Source: Planctomycetota bacterium
GTDB lineage: Bacteria > Planctomycetota > B15-G4
Assembly (NCBI GenBank): GCA_021604805.1
Contig: BQJR01000001.1
Location: forward strand, 846,925-910,924
Direction of reading: 5' to 3'
Length of the DNA: 64,000 bases
Both the position numbers and the translations under genes were made by a program. Positions 1 through 15,124 of this stretch are shown here, one piece after another (the first letter of the stretch is position 1; each line of letters opens with the position of its first letter). Under the pieces are notes generated by a model. It saw nothing but the letters and a program-made list of their open reading frames with translations. It was not told the origin of the DNA and searched no databases.

Positions 1-1842
1 GCGTGCGCGAAAATCGCTGCGCCAGGCGGCGAGACGCGCGGCGTAGTCGGCGCCGTCCCAACCGAGCGGCTGCCCCTGCCACTCGGCCACCAGGGAAGCG
101 AGTTGCGGCGGGCTGCCGATGGCGCCGTCCTCGCCGAAGAAGACCACGTTGGCGCGATCGCTCGTGCGCAGCAGGTGTTCCTCGGGGCCGCGCCAGAACT
201 CGTCGCGCCACACGCCGGGACCGGGCGCGTGATGCTGATCGAACCAGCCGTTCGTGTGCAGGCCCGCCTCGCCGGGCCGCGCGTGCAGCCCCCACTCCGG
301 TGCGTCGGTCTCGGCCCAGGCCGAGGTGTAGGTGAGCAACAGGTCGGGCGCGAGCAACTGCCCGTCGGCGAGGTCGCGTCGTGCGCGTTCGCCCGGCGCT
401 TCGCTGGCCTCGTTGATCATGTTCGCCACGATCACGCTGGGATGTCGACGCGCCAACACGAGCAAGCGCAACCAACGTTCGCGCGCCAAGGCCGCGCTCA
501 GTTCACCGCCGCCCACGCTCGCGTAGCCACCGGGTTCCAGGTGTGCGAAGAGCCCGAGTCGGTCGTGCCAAGGCAGCAGCGACGGGTGCACGTGGTTGCG
601 ATGATGGTTGAGCATGTCGAGGCCGAGCGCGCGCGCGCTCTCGACCTGGCGTCGCGCGAGAGCGGGGCTCGGCACGCCGCCCGTGATCGGCCAGTAACCC
701 CACGAGATGGCGGAGCGCAGCATGCGACGCCGGCCGTCGAGCTCGAGGCGCGCGTCGTCACCCAATCCGACCAGACGCAACTGGCGCAGCCCGAAGACGT
801 GGCTCACACGATGCTGCTCGAACTCCACGTGCACGCGCAGCAGGTGCGGCGCCTCCGGTGACCAGCGCGGCGCATCGGGCAACTCGAGCGCGAGACGCAA
901 GCGACCGCGCCCGCCTGCGGCCGGGAGCGCCACGAAGGTCTGCGTCTGGAAGAGCGCCTGCGCGCCGCGGGCGGCGGGATCCTCGACCTTCACGCGCAGC
1001 GACGCGCGCTCGCTCAGTCCCGGCTCAGCGCGACGCAGCTCGGGGAAGCTCGCACGACGGGGCGCGACTCCGCGGCGCGGCGGCGCGCCGGGCGCACGGC
1101 CGGTGTCGAGCTCGAGGTGCAGCAGCGCGGGCTCGCCGGGCGCACCGCTCTGCACCCAAAGATCCGCCACGTGTCGCTGCGGCCGGACGAGCAACTCGAC
1201 ACCGCCGAGCAGTCCGCCGAAGCCGTGCGCGGCGGGGATCTTGGCGTCGCCCCAGGTGTGGGCGTGCTCATCGCGCCAGCCGAAGTTGCCGCCGGGATCC
1301 GTCACGCGCACATCGAGTTGGTTCTGCGGACGGAGGAGATCCGGAAGCTCGAGTGGAACCTCGAAAGCGCTCAGGCCCACGTCGTCGCGGCCCACGAGTT
1401 GACGGTTCACGAAGACCTCGGCCCGTCGACCCACCGAGTGGAAGCGCAGGCTCAGCGACCAGCGCTCGGGGTGCTGCAACACGCCGGCGGGCAGCTCGAA
1501 CGCACGCGACCACCAACTCACGCCGCGCGGGTCGGGCTCCTCGGGGCCGAAGAGCGCTTCAAGACTGGTGGGCACCTGCGCGGGCTGACCCCGCGCGAGG
1601 GCGTCCCATCCAGCGCTCGGAGCGCGCACGGGAAGCTCCTGGAGCGCGACGCCGGGCGGCAGCGGCTGCTCGTCGGGCCAAGTCGGGATCGGATCGCGCC
1701 ACACACGCCAGCCGTCGCCCGAGAGATCCTGTGTGCGAGTCGGCTCGGCGCTGACCTGCGCGACGCTCGCTGCGCTGCCGGCCAGCAGGACGCACAGCGC
1801 GAGGAGCCAGGCGCGGGCGGACGGCCGGGGCGCCCGGCTCAT
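1..1842 (-). CDS. Glycoside hydrolase family 2-like exported protein (C-terminus beyond left edge)
   Basis: Read on the minus strand, the frame starts with ATG at 1842 and is open to base 1, so the C-terminus lies outside the window. About 614 residues are visible. A signal peptide (hydrophobic core WLLALCVLLAG) is followed by a jelly-roll sugar-binding-like segment and then a TIM-barrel part. That part contains a GH2-like stretch (LGLDMLNHHRN, later DRLGLFAHLEPGG) and NMINEAS, in which the Glu after Asn fits the GH2 acid/base position. FFGEDG further on could carry the nucleophile, but this is less certain. The start overlaps the fxsA stop by 4 bp (ATGA), so the two are translationally coupled. 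The family call comes from motif order; the substrate cannot be told. It could be a beta-galactosidase, mannosidase or glucuronidase type. Confidence 0.7.
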   Translation of the reverse strand, partial: MSRAPRPSARAWLLALCVLLAGSAASVAQVSAEPTRTQDLSGDGWRVWRDPIPTWPDEQPLPPGVALQELPVRAPSAGWDALARGQPAQVPTSLEALFGPEEPDPRGVSWWSRAFELPAGVLQHPERWSLSLRFHSVGRRAEVFVNRQLVGRDDVGLSAFEVPLELPDLLRPQNQLDVRVTDPGGNFGWRDEHAHTWGDAKIPAAHGFGGLLGGVELLVRPQRHVADLWVQSGAPGEPALLHLELDTGRAPGAPPRRGVAPRRASFPELRRAEPGLSERASLRVKVEDPAARGAQALFQTQTFVALPAAGGRGRLRLALELPDAPRWSPEAPHLLRVHVEFEQHRVSHVFGLRQLRLVGLGDDARLELDGRRRMLRSAISWGYWPITGGVPSPALARRQVESARALGLDMLNHHRNHVHPSLLPWHDRLGLFAHLEPGGYASVGGGELSAALARERWLRLLVLARRHPSVIVANMINEASEAPGERARRDLADGQLLAPDLLLTYTSAWAETDAPEWGLHARPGEAGLHTNGWFDQHHAPGPGVWRDEFWRGPEEHLLRTSDRANVVFFGEDGAIGSPPQLASLVAEWQGQPLGWDGADYAARLAAWRSDFRAR

Positions 1843-2417
1843 GCGTCCTCGGAGTCGCCTTCAGAGATCTCGTTCCGTGGCGACGTGCCCTTCGACTTGG
1901 GGTGCTGCACCACCTCGACATCGCGGATCGGCGTGCCGTCGGCGGTGCGGCCGCTCACTTCGGGGTCTGCGCCAGGCGACGCCCCTCCTGCGCCCGGAGG
2001 GAAACCGCCACGCGAGAAACCGTCGAGGCCACGCCCGCTCATCTGCATGAACACGCCGCCGCGATCCCCGCTGGCGAAGCGCGCGCGCAGCTTGACCGCC
2101 AGAGGACGGCGCACGAAGGGCAGCAAGAGCGCCAAGCCGAGGGCGTCGGTGAGGAAGCCCGGCGCCACGAGCAGCACGCCCGCGAAGAGCAGCATGAAGT
2201 TCTCGACCAGCTCCGTGGCCGGCACCCGGCCTTCGCCGAGCTCGCGCTGAAAACGCTGCATGAGGCCGGCGCGCAGACTGCGTGAGAGCGCCACGCCCCC
2301 CACGGCGGTGGCCACGAGCAGGGCGAACACGTTGAGCCCGCCGATCTCCGCCGCCACGCGCACCATGAGCGCGATCTCGGCGAAAACCAGCAGAGCGAGG
2401 GTGAGCAGCAGAGGCAT
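1839..2417 (-). CDS. fxsA: FxsA family cytoplasmic-membrane protein
   Basis: A 192-residue protein. The first ~110 residues match the FxsA family: an N-terminal hydrophobic segment (LLLTLALLVFAEIAL), a short glycine-rich helix break with TAVGGVALSRS, and a second pair of hydrophobic helices (LLFAGVLLVAPGFLTDALG, LALLLPFVRRP). The PGFLTD stretch is the family's most typical feature. The remaining ~80 residues are Gly/Ser/Pro-rich and end acidic, so they are probably a cytoplasmic tail. In E. coli FxsA relieves F-plasmid exclusion of phage T7; the general cellular role is unknown. An in-frame ATG lies 30 bp upstream at 2447. I chose 2417 because the family starts directly with the membrane segment. 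No clear Shine-Dalgarno supports either start. Confidence 0.85.
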   Translation of the reverse strand: MPLLLTLALLVFAEIALMVRVAAEIGGLNVFALLVATAVGGVALSRSLRAGLMQRFQRELGEGRVPATELVENFMLLFAGVLLVAPGFLTDALGLALLLPFVRRPLAVKLRARFASGDRGGVFMQMSGRGLDGFSRGGFPPGAGGASPGADPEVSGRTADGTPIRDVEVVQHPKSKGTSPRNEISEGDSEDA

Positions 2418-2580
2418 GACGGGGACCGAGTGAGAACGCCTGTTCATTTTGTACGAGTGGCAGCCACAAGTGCGCATTTCGCGCTCAAGTCGTGCAAAGC
2501 GCCTCCAGCTTAGCGACCTCGCCGACCGAAGACATGAGCGCAGATCACGCTGTTGAGAGTCGCCGCCATTCCGACCGTGG

Positions 2581-2608
2581 GCCGTCCGGGCTCCCGCAGC
2601 CGGACGGC
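2581..2608 (+). promoter_or_regulatory. Perfect hairpin in the leader of the TonB receptor operon
   Basis: A 9-bp perfect inverted repeat (GCCGTCCGG at 2581-2589, CCGGACGGC at 2600-2608) with a 10-base loop lies 18 bases before the receptor start codon. A purine-rich ribosome-binding stretch (GAGAAGAGAGAGAAA) follows it. The hairpin ends just before the ribosome site, so it could shield the 5' end or act as an attenuator. No recognised riboswitch consensus surrounds it. Confidence 0.5.
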
Positions 2609-2626
2609 ACGAGAAGAGAGAGAAAC

Positions 2627-4630
2627 ATGGACCTTCGAGCCAAAACTCGACTGCCTTGGGCTGGGATCCTCGCGATCCTCTGCCTCTGCGCGCCGGCTCC
2701 GTGGGCACGCCCGGACGACGACGAGATCGACCTCACGGCGCTGTCCTTGGAAGACCTGCTGGGCGTGAAGGTCACGGTGACCTCCGCCAGCAAGAAGCCG
2801 CAAGACCTGCGCAAGACGCCGGCCGCGATCTACGTGCTCAGCCAAGAAGAGATCCGGCGCTCGGGCGTGACGAGCGTGGCGGAGGCGCTGCGACTCGTGC
2901 CCGGCATGCACGTGGTGCGCAACAACTCGCACAGCTGGGGCATCGGCCCGCGCGGCTTCAACTCGGGCTTCTCGAACAAGGTGCTCGTGCTGGTCGACGG
3001 CCGCGCCGTCTACGACCTGCTGCAAGCCGGCGTGTACTGGGACGTGCAGGACATGATCCTGGAAGACATCGATCGCATCGAAGTCATCCGCGGTCCGGGC
3101 GGCGCCATCTGGGGCGCCAACGCCATGAACGGCGTGATCAACATCATCACCAAGAAGGCCCAGGACACGCAGGGCAGCTTGGCCACGCTCGAGTTCGGCA
3201 CCGAAGACCACCACATCTGGCAAGCGCGTCAGGGCGGGGCCTTCGAGGGCGGCGGCTACTGGCGCGTCTACGCCAAGAGCATGCGTCGCGACTCGATGGA
3301 GTTCGGCGGTGTCGAGGACCTCGACGAGTGGAACATGCGTCGCGCCGGCTTCCGCGCCGACTGGGACGAGAACGACGAGGGCGACACCTTCACCGTGCAA
3401 GGCGACGTCTACGACGGCACGGTGCACGGCTACAACTTCCGCGCCACGCCCATGGGCAACATCCCGCTCGACCTGAGCACGCGTGTCGGCGGCTTCAACG
3501 TGTTGGGACGTTGGACGCGCGAGGTCAGCGACGAGAACACCATCCAGGTGCAGTCGTACTTCGCGCGCACCGAACGCGAAGACCCGCTGCTCGGCGAAGA
3601 CAACAACACCTTCGACATCGAGTTCAGCCAGCACCTCTCCGGGGATGACCTGCACGACTGGGTCTGGGGCGCCAACTACCGCGTGAGCCAGAGCAACTAC
3701 CAGAACTCCGACCAGTTCGTGCTCGAGCCCGACCCGCGCACCAAAGGCATCGTGAGCTTCTTCGTCCAAGACGAGATGACCGTCGTGGACGACACCTTCT
3801 ACGTGACGCTCGGCAGCAAGTTCGAGAACAACAGCTTCACCGACTGGGCGGTGCAACCCACCGCGCGCGCAGCCTGGACACCCACCTCGACCGAAACCGT
3901 GTGGGCCGCGGTCTCCAAGGCCGTCCGCACCCCGTCGACCATCGAGCGCGACGGCTACATCGCCTCCTTCGGCCTGCCCGGCTTCAACCCCGGCGACCCC
4001 GACACGCTCTTCGCCTACGTGCCCGGCCCCGACTTCGACAACGAAGAGCTGATCGCCTACGAGATCGGCTTCCGCAGTCAGGTGACCGACGACTTCTCGG
4101 TGGACGTGGCCGCCTACTACAACGAGTACGACAGCCTCGGCACCGAAGAACTCGGCGCCGACATCCCCATCGACGCCACCAGTGTGCTCGCGCCCTTCGT
4201 GGCCGAGAACAAAGGCTCGGGCATCGGCAAGGGCGTGGAAGTCAGCGCCGAGTGGATCGCCAGCGAGAGCTGGGAACTCGAGGGTTCGTACACCTACCTC
4301 GACCTCGCGCTCGACATCGACGACGACAGCACCGACTTCTTCTTCCCGTCGATCGACAACAACCCGCCGCAGGACATCTTCCACCTCCGCTCGCACCACG
4401 AGCTGAGCGACATGTGGGAGCTCGACTGGCTGCTCTTCTACACCAGCGCGTTGAAAGGTCAGGGCATCGACAGCGCGTATCGTGGCGACGTGCGCGTGGG
4501 TTGGCATCCCGACGAAGCCACCGAGATCGCCTTCGGCCTGCGCAACCTGCTGCACGAGGGCGACGCCGAGTCCGCCGGTGGCAACGAGATCGAACCCGAA
4601 GGCTACGTGCGCGGCACGTTCCGGTTCTGA
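2627..4630 (+). CDS. TonB-dependent outer-membrane receptor
   Basis: A 667-residue receptor. A signal peptide (ILAILCLCAPAPWA) is followed by a short acidic extension with the motif DLTALSLEDLLGVKV. A TonB plug domain (~residues 50-165) then carries the canonical strand RGPGGAIWGANAMNG VINIITKK. A long beta-barrel ends in Phe (YVRGTFRF), as needed for BAM-dependent insertion. The ligand cannot be read from the sequence, and no siderophore or B12 genes are nearby. The gene heads a tightly packed operon with a small exported peptide, a YfiR-like protein and a hybrid kinase. It may therefore serve signalling or surface sensing as well as uptake. I chose ATG 2627 because a purine-rich ribosome site precedes it and a signal peptide starts there; the frame is open further upstream. 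Confidence 0.9.
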   Translation: MDLRAKTRLPWAGILAILCLCAPAPWARPDDDEIDLTALSLEDLLGVKVTVTSASKKPQDLRKTPAAIYVLSQEEIRRSGVTSVAEALRLVPGMHVVRNNSHSWGIGPRGFNSGFSNKVLVLVDGRAVYDLLQAGVYWDVQDMILEDIDRIEVIRGPGGAIWGANAMNGVINIITKKAQDTQGSLATLEFGTEDHHIWQARQGGAFEGGGYWRVYAKSMRRDSMEFGGVEDLDEWNMRRAGFRADWDENDEGDTFTVQGDVYDGTVHGYNFRATPMGNIPLDLSTRVGGFNVLGRWTREVSDENTIQVQSYFARTEREDPLLGEDNNTFDIEFSQHLSGDDLHDWVWGANYRVSQSNYQNSDQFVLEPDPRTKGIVSFFVQDEMTVVDDTFYVTLGSKFENNSFTDWAVQPTARAAWTPTSTETVWAAVSKAVRTPSTIERDGYIASFGLPGFNPGDPDTLFAYVPGPDFDNEELIAYEIGFRSQVTDDFSVDVAAYYNEYDSLGTEELGADIPIDATSVLAPFVAENKGSGIGKGVEVSAEWIASESWELEGSYTYLDLALDIDDDSTDFFFPSIDNNPPQDIFHLRSHHELSDMWELDWLLFYTSALKGQGIDSAYRGDVRVGWHPDEATEIAFGLRNLLHEGDAESAGGNEIEPEGYVRGTFRF

Positions 4631-4633
4631 TCC

Positions 4634-4879
4634 ATGAACTCAGCCAACGAACGCCCCCGCCACGCGCTGCCGCGCCGCCGCAAGAGCGTCCTGCTCGCCT
4701 TGCTGTGGATCGCCGCCAGCTACCCGTCGTGCAGCAGCACCACGATCTGCGCGCGTGCGTCGCTCCGTCCGCACATCGACCTCACGCAGCTCACGCTCGA
4801 AGAGCTGCTCGATCTGGAAGTGATCCCCGACTCGCGGCAACCGCGTCGTCCGGGCGACGATCGAGGCTGCCCGACATGA
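4634..4879 (+). CDS. Small exported peptide bearing the receptor's N-terminal motif
   Basis: An 81-residue frame starts 3 bp after the receptor stop and overlaps the next gene by 4 bp (ATGA), so its place in the operon is tight. It has an Arg-rich n-region (RHALPRRRK), a hydrophobic stretch (SVLLALLWIAASYP) and a possible cleavage near a Cys. The mature part is only ~45 residues and contains IDLTQLTLEELLDLEV. That is nearly the same as IDLTALSLEDLLGVKV at the mature N-terminus of the receptor just upstream. It then ends in a Pro/Arg/Asp-rich tail. It could be a remnant of a duplicated receptor gene, or a working peptide that competes with or signals through the same partner. I do not recognise a described family. 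Confidence 0.65.
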   Translation: MNSANERPRHALPRRRKSVLLALLWIAASYPSCSSTTICARASLRPHIDLTQLTLEELLDLEVIPDSRQPRRPGDDRGCPT

Positions 4880-5459
4880 AGCACGCCAAGATCTTCAGCC
4901 GCGCAACGGTGCTCTTGCTGGGACTCGCGCTCGCGCCGTCCACACTCTCCGAACCTGCTGCCCCGCCCGTGTTCGCGGAGAGCGCCGGCGACTCCGTGGA
5001 GGAGTACCTGCTCAAGGCAGCCTTCCTCTACAACTTCGCCAACTTCACGACCTGGCCCGACGACGCCTTCGAGGATGAACGCAGCCCGCTGGTCTTCGCG
5101 GTGCTCGGCGAGGATCCCTTCGACGAGCACCTGATCGCCACGCTCGACGAGAAGCACATCAACGGGCGCCCGCTGAAGCTGGTGAACTACGCCGAACTCG
5201 AGGAGCTCGGCGACTGCCATCTGCTCTTCGTGAGCCGCTCGGAAGCCGCGCACGTGGCGCAACTGCACACGCTGCTGGCGGACCGTGCCGTGTTCACCGT
5301 GAGTGACATCGACCGCTACGCGCACATGGGCGGCGTCGCGCGGCTGGGCATCGAGGAGCAGCGCCCGGTGATGGAGATCAACACGTCGGCGGCCAAGCGC
5401 GCCGACCTGCAGATCAGCTCGCAGCTGCTCAAGCTCGCACGTGTGATCGAGGACGACAC

Positions 5460-5463
<4 letters not shown>
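4876..5463 (+). CDS. YfiR-like (DUF4154) periplasmic protein
   Basis: A 195-residue exported protein: a signal peptide (ATVLLLGLALAPSTLS), then the DUF4154/YfiR signature VEEYLLKAAFLYNFANFTTWP. Later family features include LVFAVLGEDPF, INGRPLKLV, CHLLFVSRSE and the closing INTSAAKRADLQISSQLLKLARVI. In Pseudomonas, YfiR is a periplasmic repressor of the diguanylate cyclase YfiN. Here it lies between a TonB receptor and a hybrid kinase, overlapping the neighbours on both sides by 4 bp (ATGA). It probably controls the kinase's periplasmic domain in response to the outer membrane; that partner assignment is inference. The protein has only one Cys after the signal peptide, so the disulfides of P. 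aeruginosa YfiR are not conserved. Confidence 0.85.
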
Positions 5464-7952
<2,489 letters not shown>

Positions 7953-7964
7953 CGCGCGGGCCGC

Positions 7965-11659
<3,695 letters not shown>

Positions 11660-11663
<4 letters not shown>

Positions 11664-12670
11664 GTGGGGTCTCCAGAGTTCGCGGGCACGAGGGGCCGGC
11701 GAGCGTGGGCGGTCAACACGCGGAAGTGCGGGGCGCGACGTTCGCGCGAGGTCGGTGTGCAGAGGTCGAGGTCGAGGCCGGCGGCGCGCAGCAGCGCGGC
11801 GAACTCGTCGGTGTCGAAGCCGAGACGACGGTGGCCGTAGGTGTGAGCCACGCCTTCGTGCGCGTGGGTCGCGAGGGTCACGGCCACGAGCTTGCCGCCG
11901 GGACGCAGCACGCGCGCGGCTTCGTTCACGACCACGCGAGGGTCGTCGGCATAAGAGAGCGAGTTCACGAGCAGGACTTCGTCGAAGCGCGCGTCGTGGA
12001 ATGGCAGGCGATGCATGTCGCCGCGGAGCAGACGCACGCGCGCGTGCGACGAGCGATCAGAGCGCCGGGTCGACGGCTGCGCGCGGTTGGCCGGCCCGCG
12101 CTTCGCGAAACGACGACCCGCGGCGTCGAGCACACGTTCACTGCGATCGAGGCAAGTCACGCTGCGTGCACGTGGTGCGAGCAACTCGGAGAGCGCGCCG
12201 TCGCCTGAGGCGATGTCGAGCACGTGCCCCAAGTCGAGCAGCCCGAGCACGCCGCGCAACGCGGCTTCCCAGGTGCGTCCCGGTGAGTAGTGCCGCTCCA
12301 TGCTGCCGGCCACGCTGTCGGCCCAACTCTCCTGGCGCGCATCGAGCACGGCGCGCAAGCGATCGGCGTCCTCCACGAGCAGGCCGTCGGCGAGTTCGCC
12401 CTGCAGGTGTTTCCAGAGACGCCCCACCGGGCCGTCGGCACCGGGTTCATCCAGCGCGTGGAAGGTGCGTGTGCCGGCCTTGCGCAGACGCACCACGCCA
12501 GCCTCGCGCAAACGCGCCAAGTGCGTGCTCACCCGCGACTGGCTCAGGCGCGTCGCGGCGGTGAGCTCGGCCACGGTGAGCTCTTCACGCGCGAGCAGGC
12601 TGAGCAGCCGCAGGCGCGTGGGCTCGGCGAACAACCGAGAGAGCTCCGCGAGGGCCTGCAGCTCGAGCAT
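11660..12670 (-). CDS. ArsR-type regulator fused to a SAM-dependent methyltransferase
   Basis: 336 residues from ATG 12670, which has a GGAG box 8 bp upstream. Residues ~1-90 form an ArsR winged helix ([14 protein letters not shown], recognition helix [20 protein letters not shown]). From ~140 a class I methyltransferase fold follows, with motif [16 protein letters not shown], an acidic CLDRS, and later [13 protein letters not shown]. ArsR-methyltransferase fusions beside metH or metF are known, and some belong to the SahR-type group that senses S-adenosylhomocysteine. Its 4-bp overlap with metH supports control of methionine and SAM recycling. No metal-binding Cys motif stands out, arguing against an arsenic sensor. 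An in-frame extension upstream is not convincing because it is low-complexity and lacks homology. Confidence 0.88.
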
Positions 12671-12734
12671 CCACAGCTCCGGTGAGAGACGGCCGGCCCC
12701 GTCGGCCAGCTGCGGGAGCCTACAACATCCCTTC

Positions 12735-12750
12735 ATCCGCATACACGGAT
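12735..12750. promoter_or_regulatory. Candidate operator dyad upstream of the ArsR-metH operon
   Basis: ATCCG (12735-12739) and CGGAT (12746-12750) form an inverted repeat with a 6-base spacer, followed by ATATTCAAAGACATC, in a locally AT-rich patch about 65 bp before the regulator's start codon. ArsR proteins usually bind short interrupted dyads at their own promoter, so autoregulation is plausible. I cannot match it to a known consensus. Confidence 0.35.
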
Positions 12751-13006
12751 ATTCAAAGACATCGGAGCATTGAGGCCGATCTCCGGCAGCGCGGCCGCCT
12801 GCCACGGTCAGCTCGCTCGGCTGCTCGTCACCCAGGCAAGGCCCACCCTTCGAGCTCGGAGTCGCGCGTTTCTCAACACACGCTCCACTCGCGGCAATCT
12901 CCCGACGCGCCTCGATCTCACGGCTGGATCCGCTTGCCGCCGACGCCGCCCCAGAGTTCTCCACAAACTCTCCCGAGCGCCGCAAAATGCGCTCGCAGGC
13001 TCGCCG

Positions 13007-13035
13007 TTGAAACCGACCCCACGCGCGCCAAGGAT
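13007..13035 (+). promoter_or_regulatory. Candidate sigma-70 promoter of the helicase
   Basis: TTGAAA (13007-13012), a 17-base spacer and AAGGAT (13030-13035). Transcription would begin near 13042, about 20 bases before the proposed TTG start at 13063. That supports this downstream start over the longer open frame. Confidence 0.4.
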
Positions 13036-13062
13036 GACCGCCCACCTCCCGGACCGCCCACC

Positions 13063-15093
13063 TTGAGCCGCCACCTCGCCTCGCTGAACCCCCAACAGCG
13101 GCACGCCGTGACGACCACCGAGGGTCCCGTTCTGGTGCTCGCCGGAGCAGGCAGCGGCAAGACGCGCGTGATCACGACGCGCGCCGCCTACCTCCTCGAA
13201 CGCGGGGTGCCGGCCGAGAACGTGATGGCCGTGACCTTCACGAACAAGGCCGCCCGCGAGATGCGCGCGCGCTTGGGCAAGCTGGTCGGCAAGCAGCGCG
13301 CGGCCGCGATGAGCGTGGGCACCTTCCACTCCTGGTGCGTGCAGCTGTTGCGCGCGCACCCCGAGGCAGCGGGCCTCCACCCGAACTTCACGATCTGCGA
13401 CGCGGCCGAGCAGCTCTCGGTCGTGCGCGGTGTGCAACGCGAACTCCACGGCACGGCGAGCCCGCTCAAACCGGGCTCACTGCTCTCGCGCATCTCCTTG
13501 CTCAAGAACCGACTCGTCTCCCCGGAGCAAGCGGAAGACACCGCCGCCGACGAACTCGAGCGCTTCGTGGCGCGCGCCTACGCTCGCTACAACGAGACAC
13601 TCTCGCGCCAACGCTGTGTGGACTTCGACGACCTGCTCGTGCGCGGTTGTCAGTTGCTCGAGTCGAACGAGAGTTTGCGCGCTGAGCTCGGCGCCCACCA
13701 CCGCTACGTGATGGTCGACGAGTACCAAGACACGAACGGCCCGCAAGACGCCATCGTGAACGCACTGGCGCGCGACCACCGCAACCTGTGCGTGGTCGGT
13801 GACGACGACCAGGCCATCTACGCCTGGCGCGGCGCCGACATCACGCGCATCTTGGCTTTCGAAGAGCGCTTCCCCGGCTCCACGGTCGTGCGTCTCGAGA
13901 CCAACTACCGCAGCACCGCGGAGATCCTCGCGGCGGCCAACCGCGTGATCGCGTGCAACGGCGAGCGTCACACGAAAGAGCTGCGCTCGGCTGTCGGGCC
14001 AGGTGAACAGCCACGCATCGAGAGCTGCCCCGACGAGATCGAAGAGGCCAGCTTCCTGGTGCGCGACATCCTGCGCTCGATCCGCTTGGGCGCGTCGGCG
14101 GGCGACATCGCGATCCTGTACCGCACGCAACAGCAGCCGCGTCCGATCGAGCTGGCGCTGCGCGAAGCCGAGCTGCCGTACACGCTCGTGGGCGGCATGA
14201 GCTGGTTCGACCGTAAGGAAGTGCGCGACGTGCTGGCCTACGTTCGCTTGCTCGCCAACCCCGACGACGAGTCGTCGTGGCTGCGCGTGGCGAATCGCCC
14301 GCCGCGCGGACTCGGCAAGACCTCGATGGATCGCATCCTCGCCGTCGCCACCGAGCGCGACCTGCCGCTGAGCCAGGCGGTGCAGACATGTCTCGACGAA
14401 GGCTTGCTCAGTCGCGCCGCTGCCGACGGTGCCGAAGACCTGCACGACACCTTGGCCGAGCTCGGCGTGAACGATCCGGGTGGCGACATGGTGCAACGCC
14501 TCGGCAGCCTCATCGATCGCGTGGACTACAAAGTGGAAGTCGAACGCTGCTACCCCGACGCGAGCGTGCGCGAGGATCGTTGGCGCGCCGTGCTCGAGGT
14601 GCTCGACATGGCCGAGAACTACGTCACGCGCGCCAAGCGTCCGCGGCTCACCGAGTTCCTCGACCGGCTCAGCCTCGCCACGAACAACGACAACACACCC
14701 GACGACCCCGAAGAGCGCACGAGCATCACCTTGATGACGCTGCACGGCGCCAAGGGCCTCGAGTTCCCGGTCGTGTACCTGCCCGGCGTGGAAGAGGCGC
14801 TGCTGCCCCACCAGCGCGCTGTCGACGAGGACACGATCGAGGAAGAGCGCCGCCTGATGTACGTGGGCATCACGCGCGCTCGTCGCCGGCTGGTGATTTC
14901 TTGCGCGGCCTCGCGATCGCTCTACGGTTCGCGACGGCAGTCGATGCCGAGCCGATTCCTCTACGAAATGGCCGCTGCGGAACCTCCCGAGGGCTGGCAG
15001 GCCGCGCGCCCCCGAAGCGAGGCCAGCGCGCCTCGTCGTTCCAAGCCTGACAAGCCCCGGAGAAAGCGGGTTCGGCGCGCAGAAAGCCTCTAG
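13063..15093 (+). CDS. UvrD/Rep/PcrA-type superfamily 1 DNA helicase
   Basis: 676 residues from TTG 13063, matching Rep/PcrA length. All helicase motifs are present: Q-motif LNPQQRHAV, Walker A AGAGSGKT (~residue 30), motif Ia FTNKAAREM, motif [10 protein letters not shown], motif [17 protein letters not shown], motif [10 protein letters not shown], motif [11 protein letters not shown] and motif [13 protein letters not shown]. The basic C-terminal tail ([16 protein letters not shown]) could bind DNA or a partner. The family unwinds 3'-5' in repair and restart of replication forks. No ATG suits the domain boundary. The TTG lies where homology begins and just after a promoter-like pair, but no good ribosome site is visible, so the start is tentative. 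Confidence 0.9.
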   Translation: MSRHLASLNPQQRHAVTTTEGPVLVLAGAGSGKTRVITTRAAYLLERGVPAENVMAVTFTNKAAREMRARLGKLVGKQRAAAMSVGTFHSWCVQLLRAHPEAAGLHPNFTICDAAEQLSVVRGVQRELHGTASPLKPGSLLSRISLLKNRLVSPEQAEDTAADELERFVARAYARYNETLSRQRCVDFDDLLVRGCQLLESNESLRAELGAHHRYVMVDEYQDTNGPQDAIVNALARDHRNLCVVGDDDQAIYAWRGADITRILAFEERFPGSTVVRLETNYRSTAEILAAANRVIACNGERHTKELRSAVGPGEQPRIESCPDEIEEASFLVRDILRSIRLGASAGDIAILYRTQQQPRPIELALREAELPYTLVGGMSWFDRKEVRDVLAYVRLLANPDDESSWLRVANRPPRGLGKTSMDRILAVATERDLPLSQAVQTCLDEGLLSRAAADGAEDLHDTLAELGVNDPGGDMVQRLGSLIDRVDYKVEVERCYPDASVREDRWRAVLEVLDMAENYVTRAKRPRLTEFLDRLSLATNNDNTPDDPEERTSITLMTLHGAKGLEFPVVYLPGVEEALLPHQRAVDEDTIEEERRLMYVGITRARRRLVISCAASRSLYGSRRQSMPSRFLYEMAAAEPPEGWQAARPRSEASAPRRSKPDKPRRKRVRRAESL

Positions 15094-15124
15094 CGAGGGG
15101 TGCTCGGAGGTCGATCCGGGGAGG

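Larger units (their letters stand above)
12671..13062. other. 392-bp divergent control region between the metH operon and the helicase
   Basis: Start codons of two divergent genes flank this stretch. It holds an AT-richer island at ~12722-12770 with a dyad, an ungapped 7-bp hairpin (CGAGCGC at 12974-12980, GCGCTCG at 12989-12995) and a promoter-like pair ahead of the helicase. The helicase frame stays open through it, but the translated residues resemble no family and change composition, so I treat it as non-coding. Confidence 0.5.

Noticed and set aside
2455..2540. A cyclic-di-GMP (GEMM) riboswitch before the receptor
   Set aside because: The string GCAAAGC and a later CCGAAGA are reminiscent, but the CACAGGGCAAACC strand, the GNRA tetraloop and receptor are missing and the stems do not form in the right order.
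11664..12780. A cobalamin or SAM riboswitch controlling metH
   Set aside because: No B12-box or SAM core sequence is present, and the coupled ArsR-methyltransferase gene explains regulation better.
12682..13062. A 127-residue N-terminal extension of the helicase
   Set aside because: Pro/Arg/Ser-rich, without similarity to helicases, and it crosses the divergent promoter region; a promoter-like pair lies just before the TTG at 13063.
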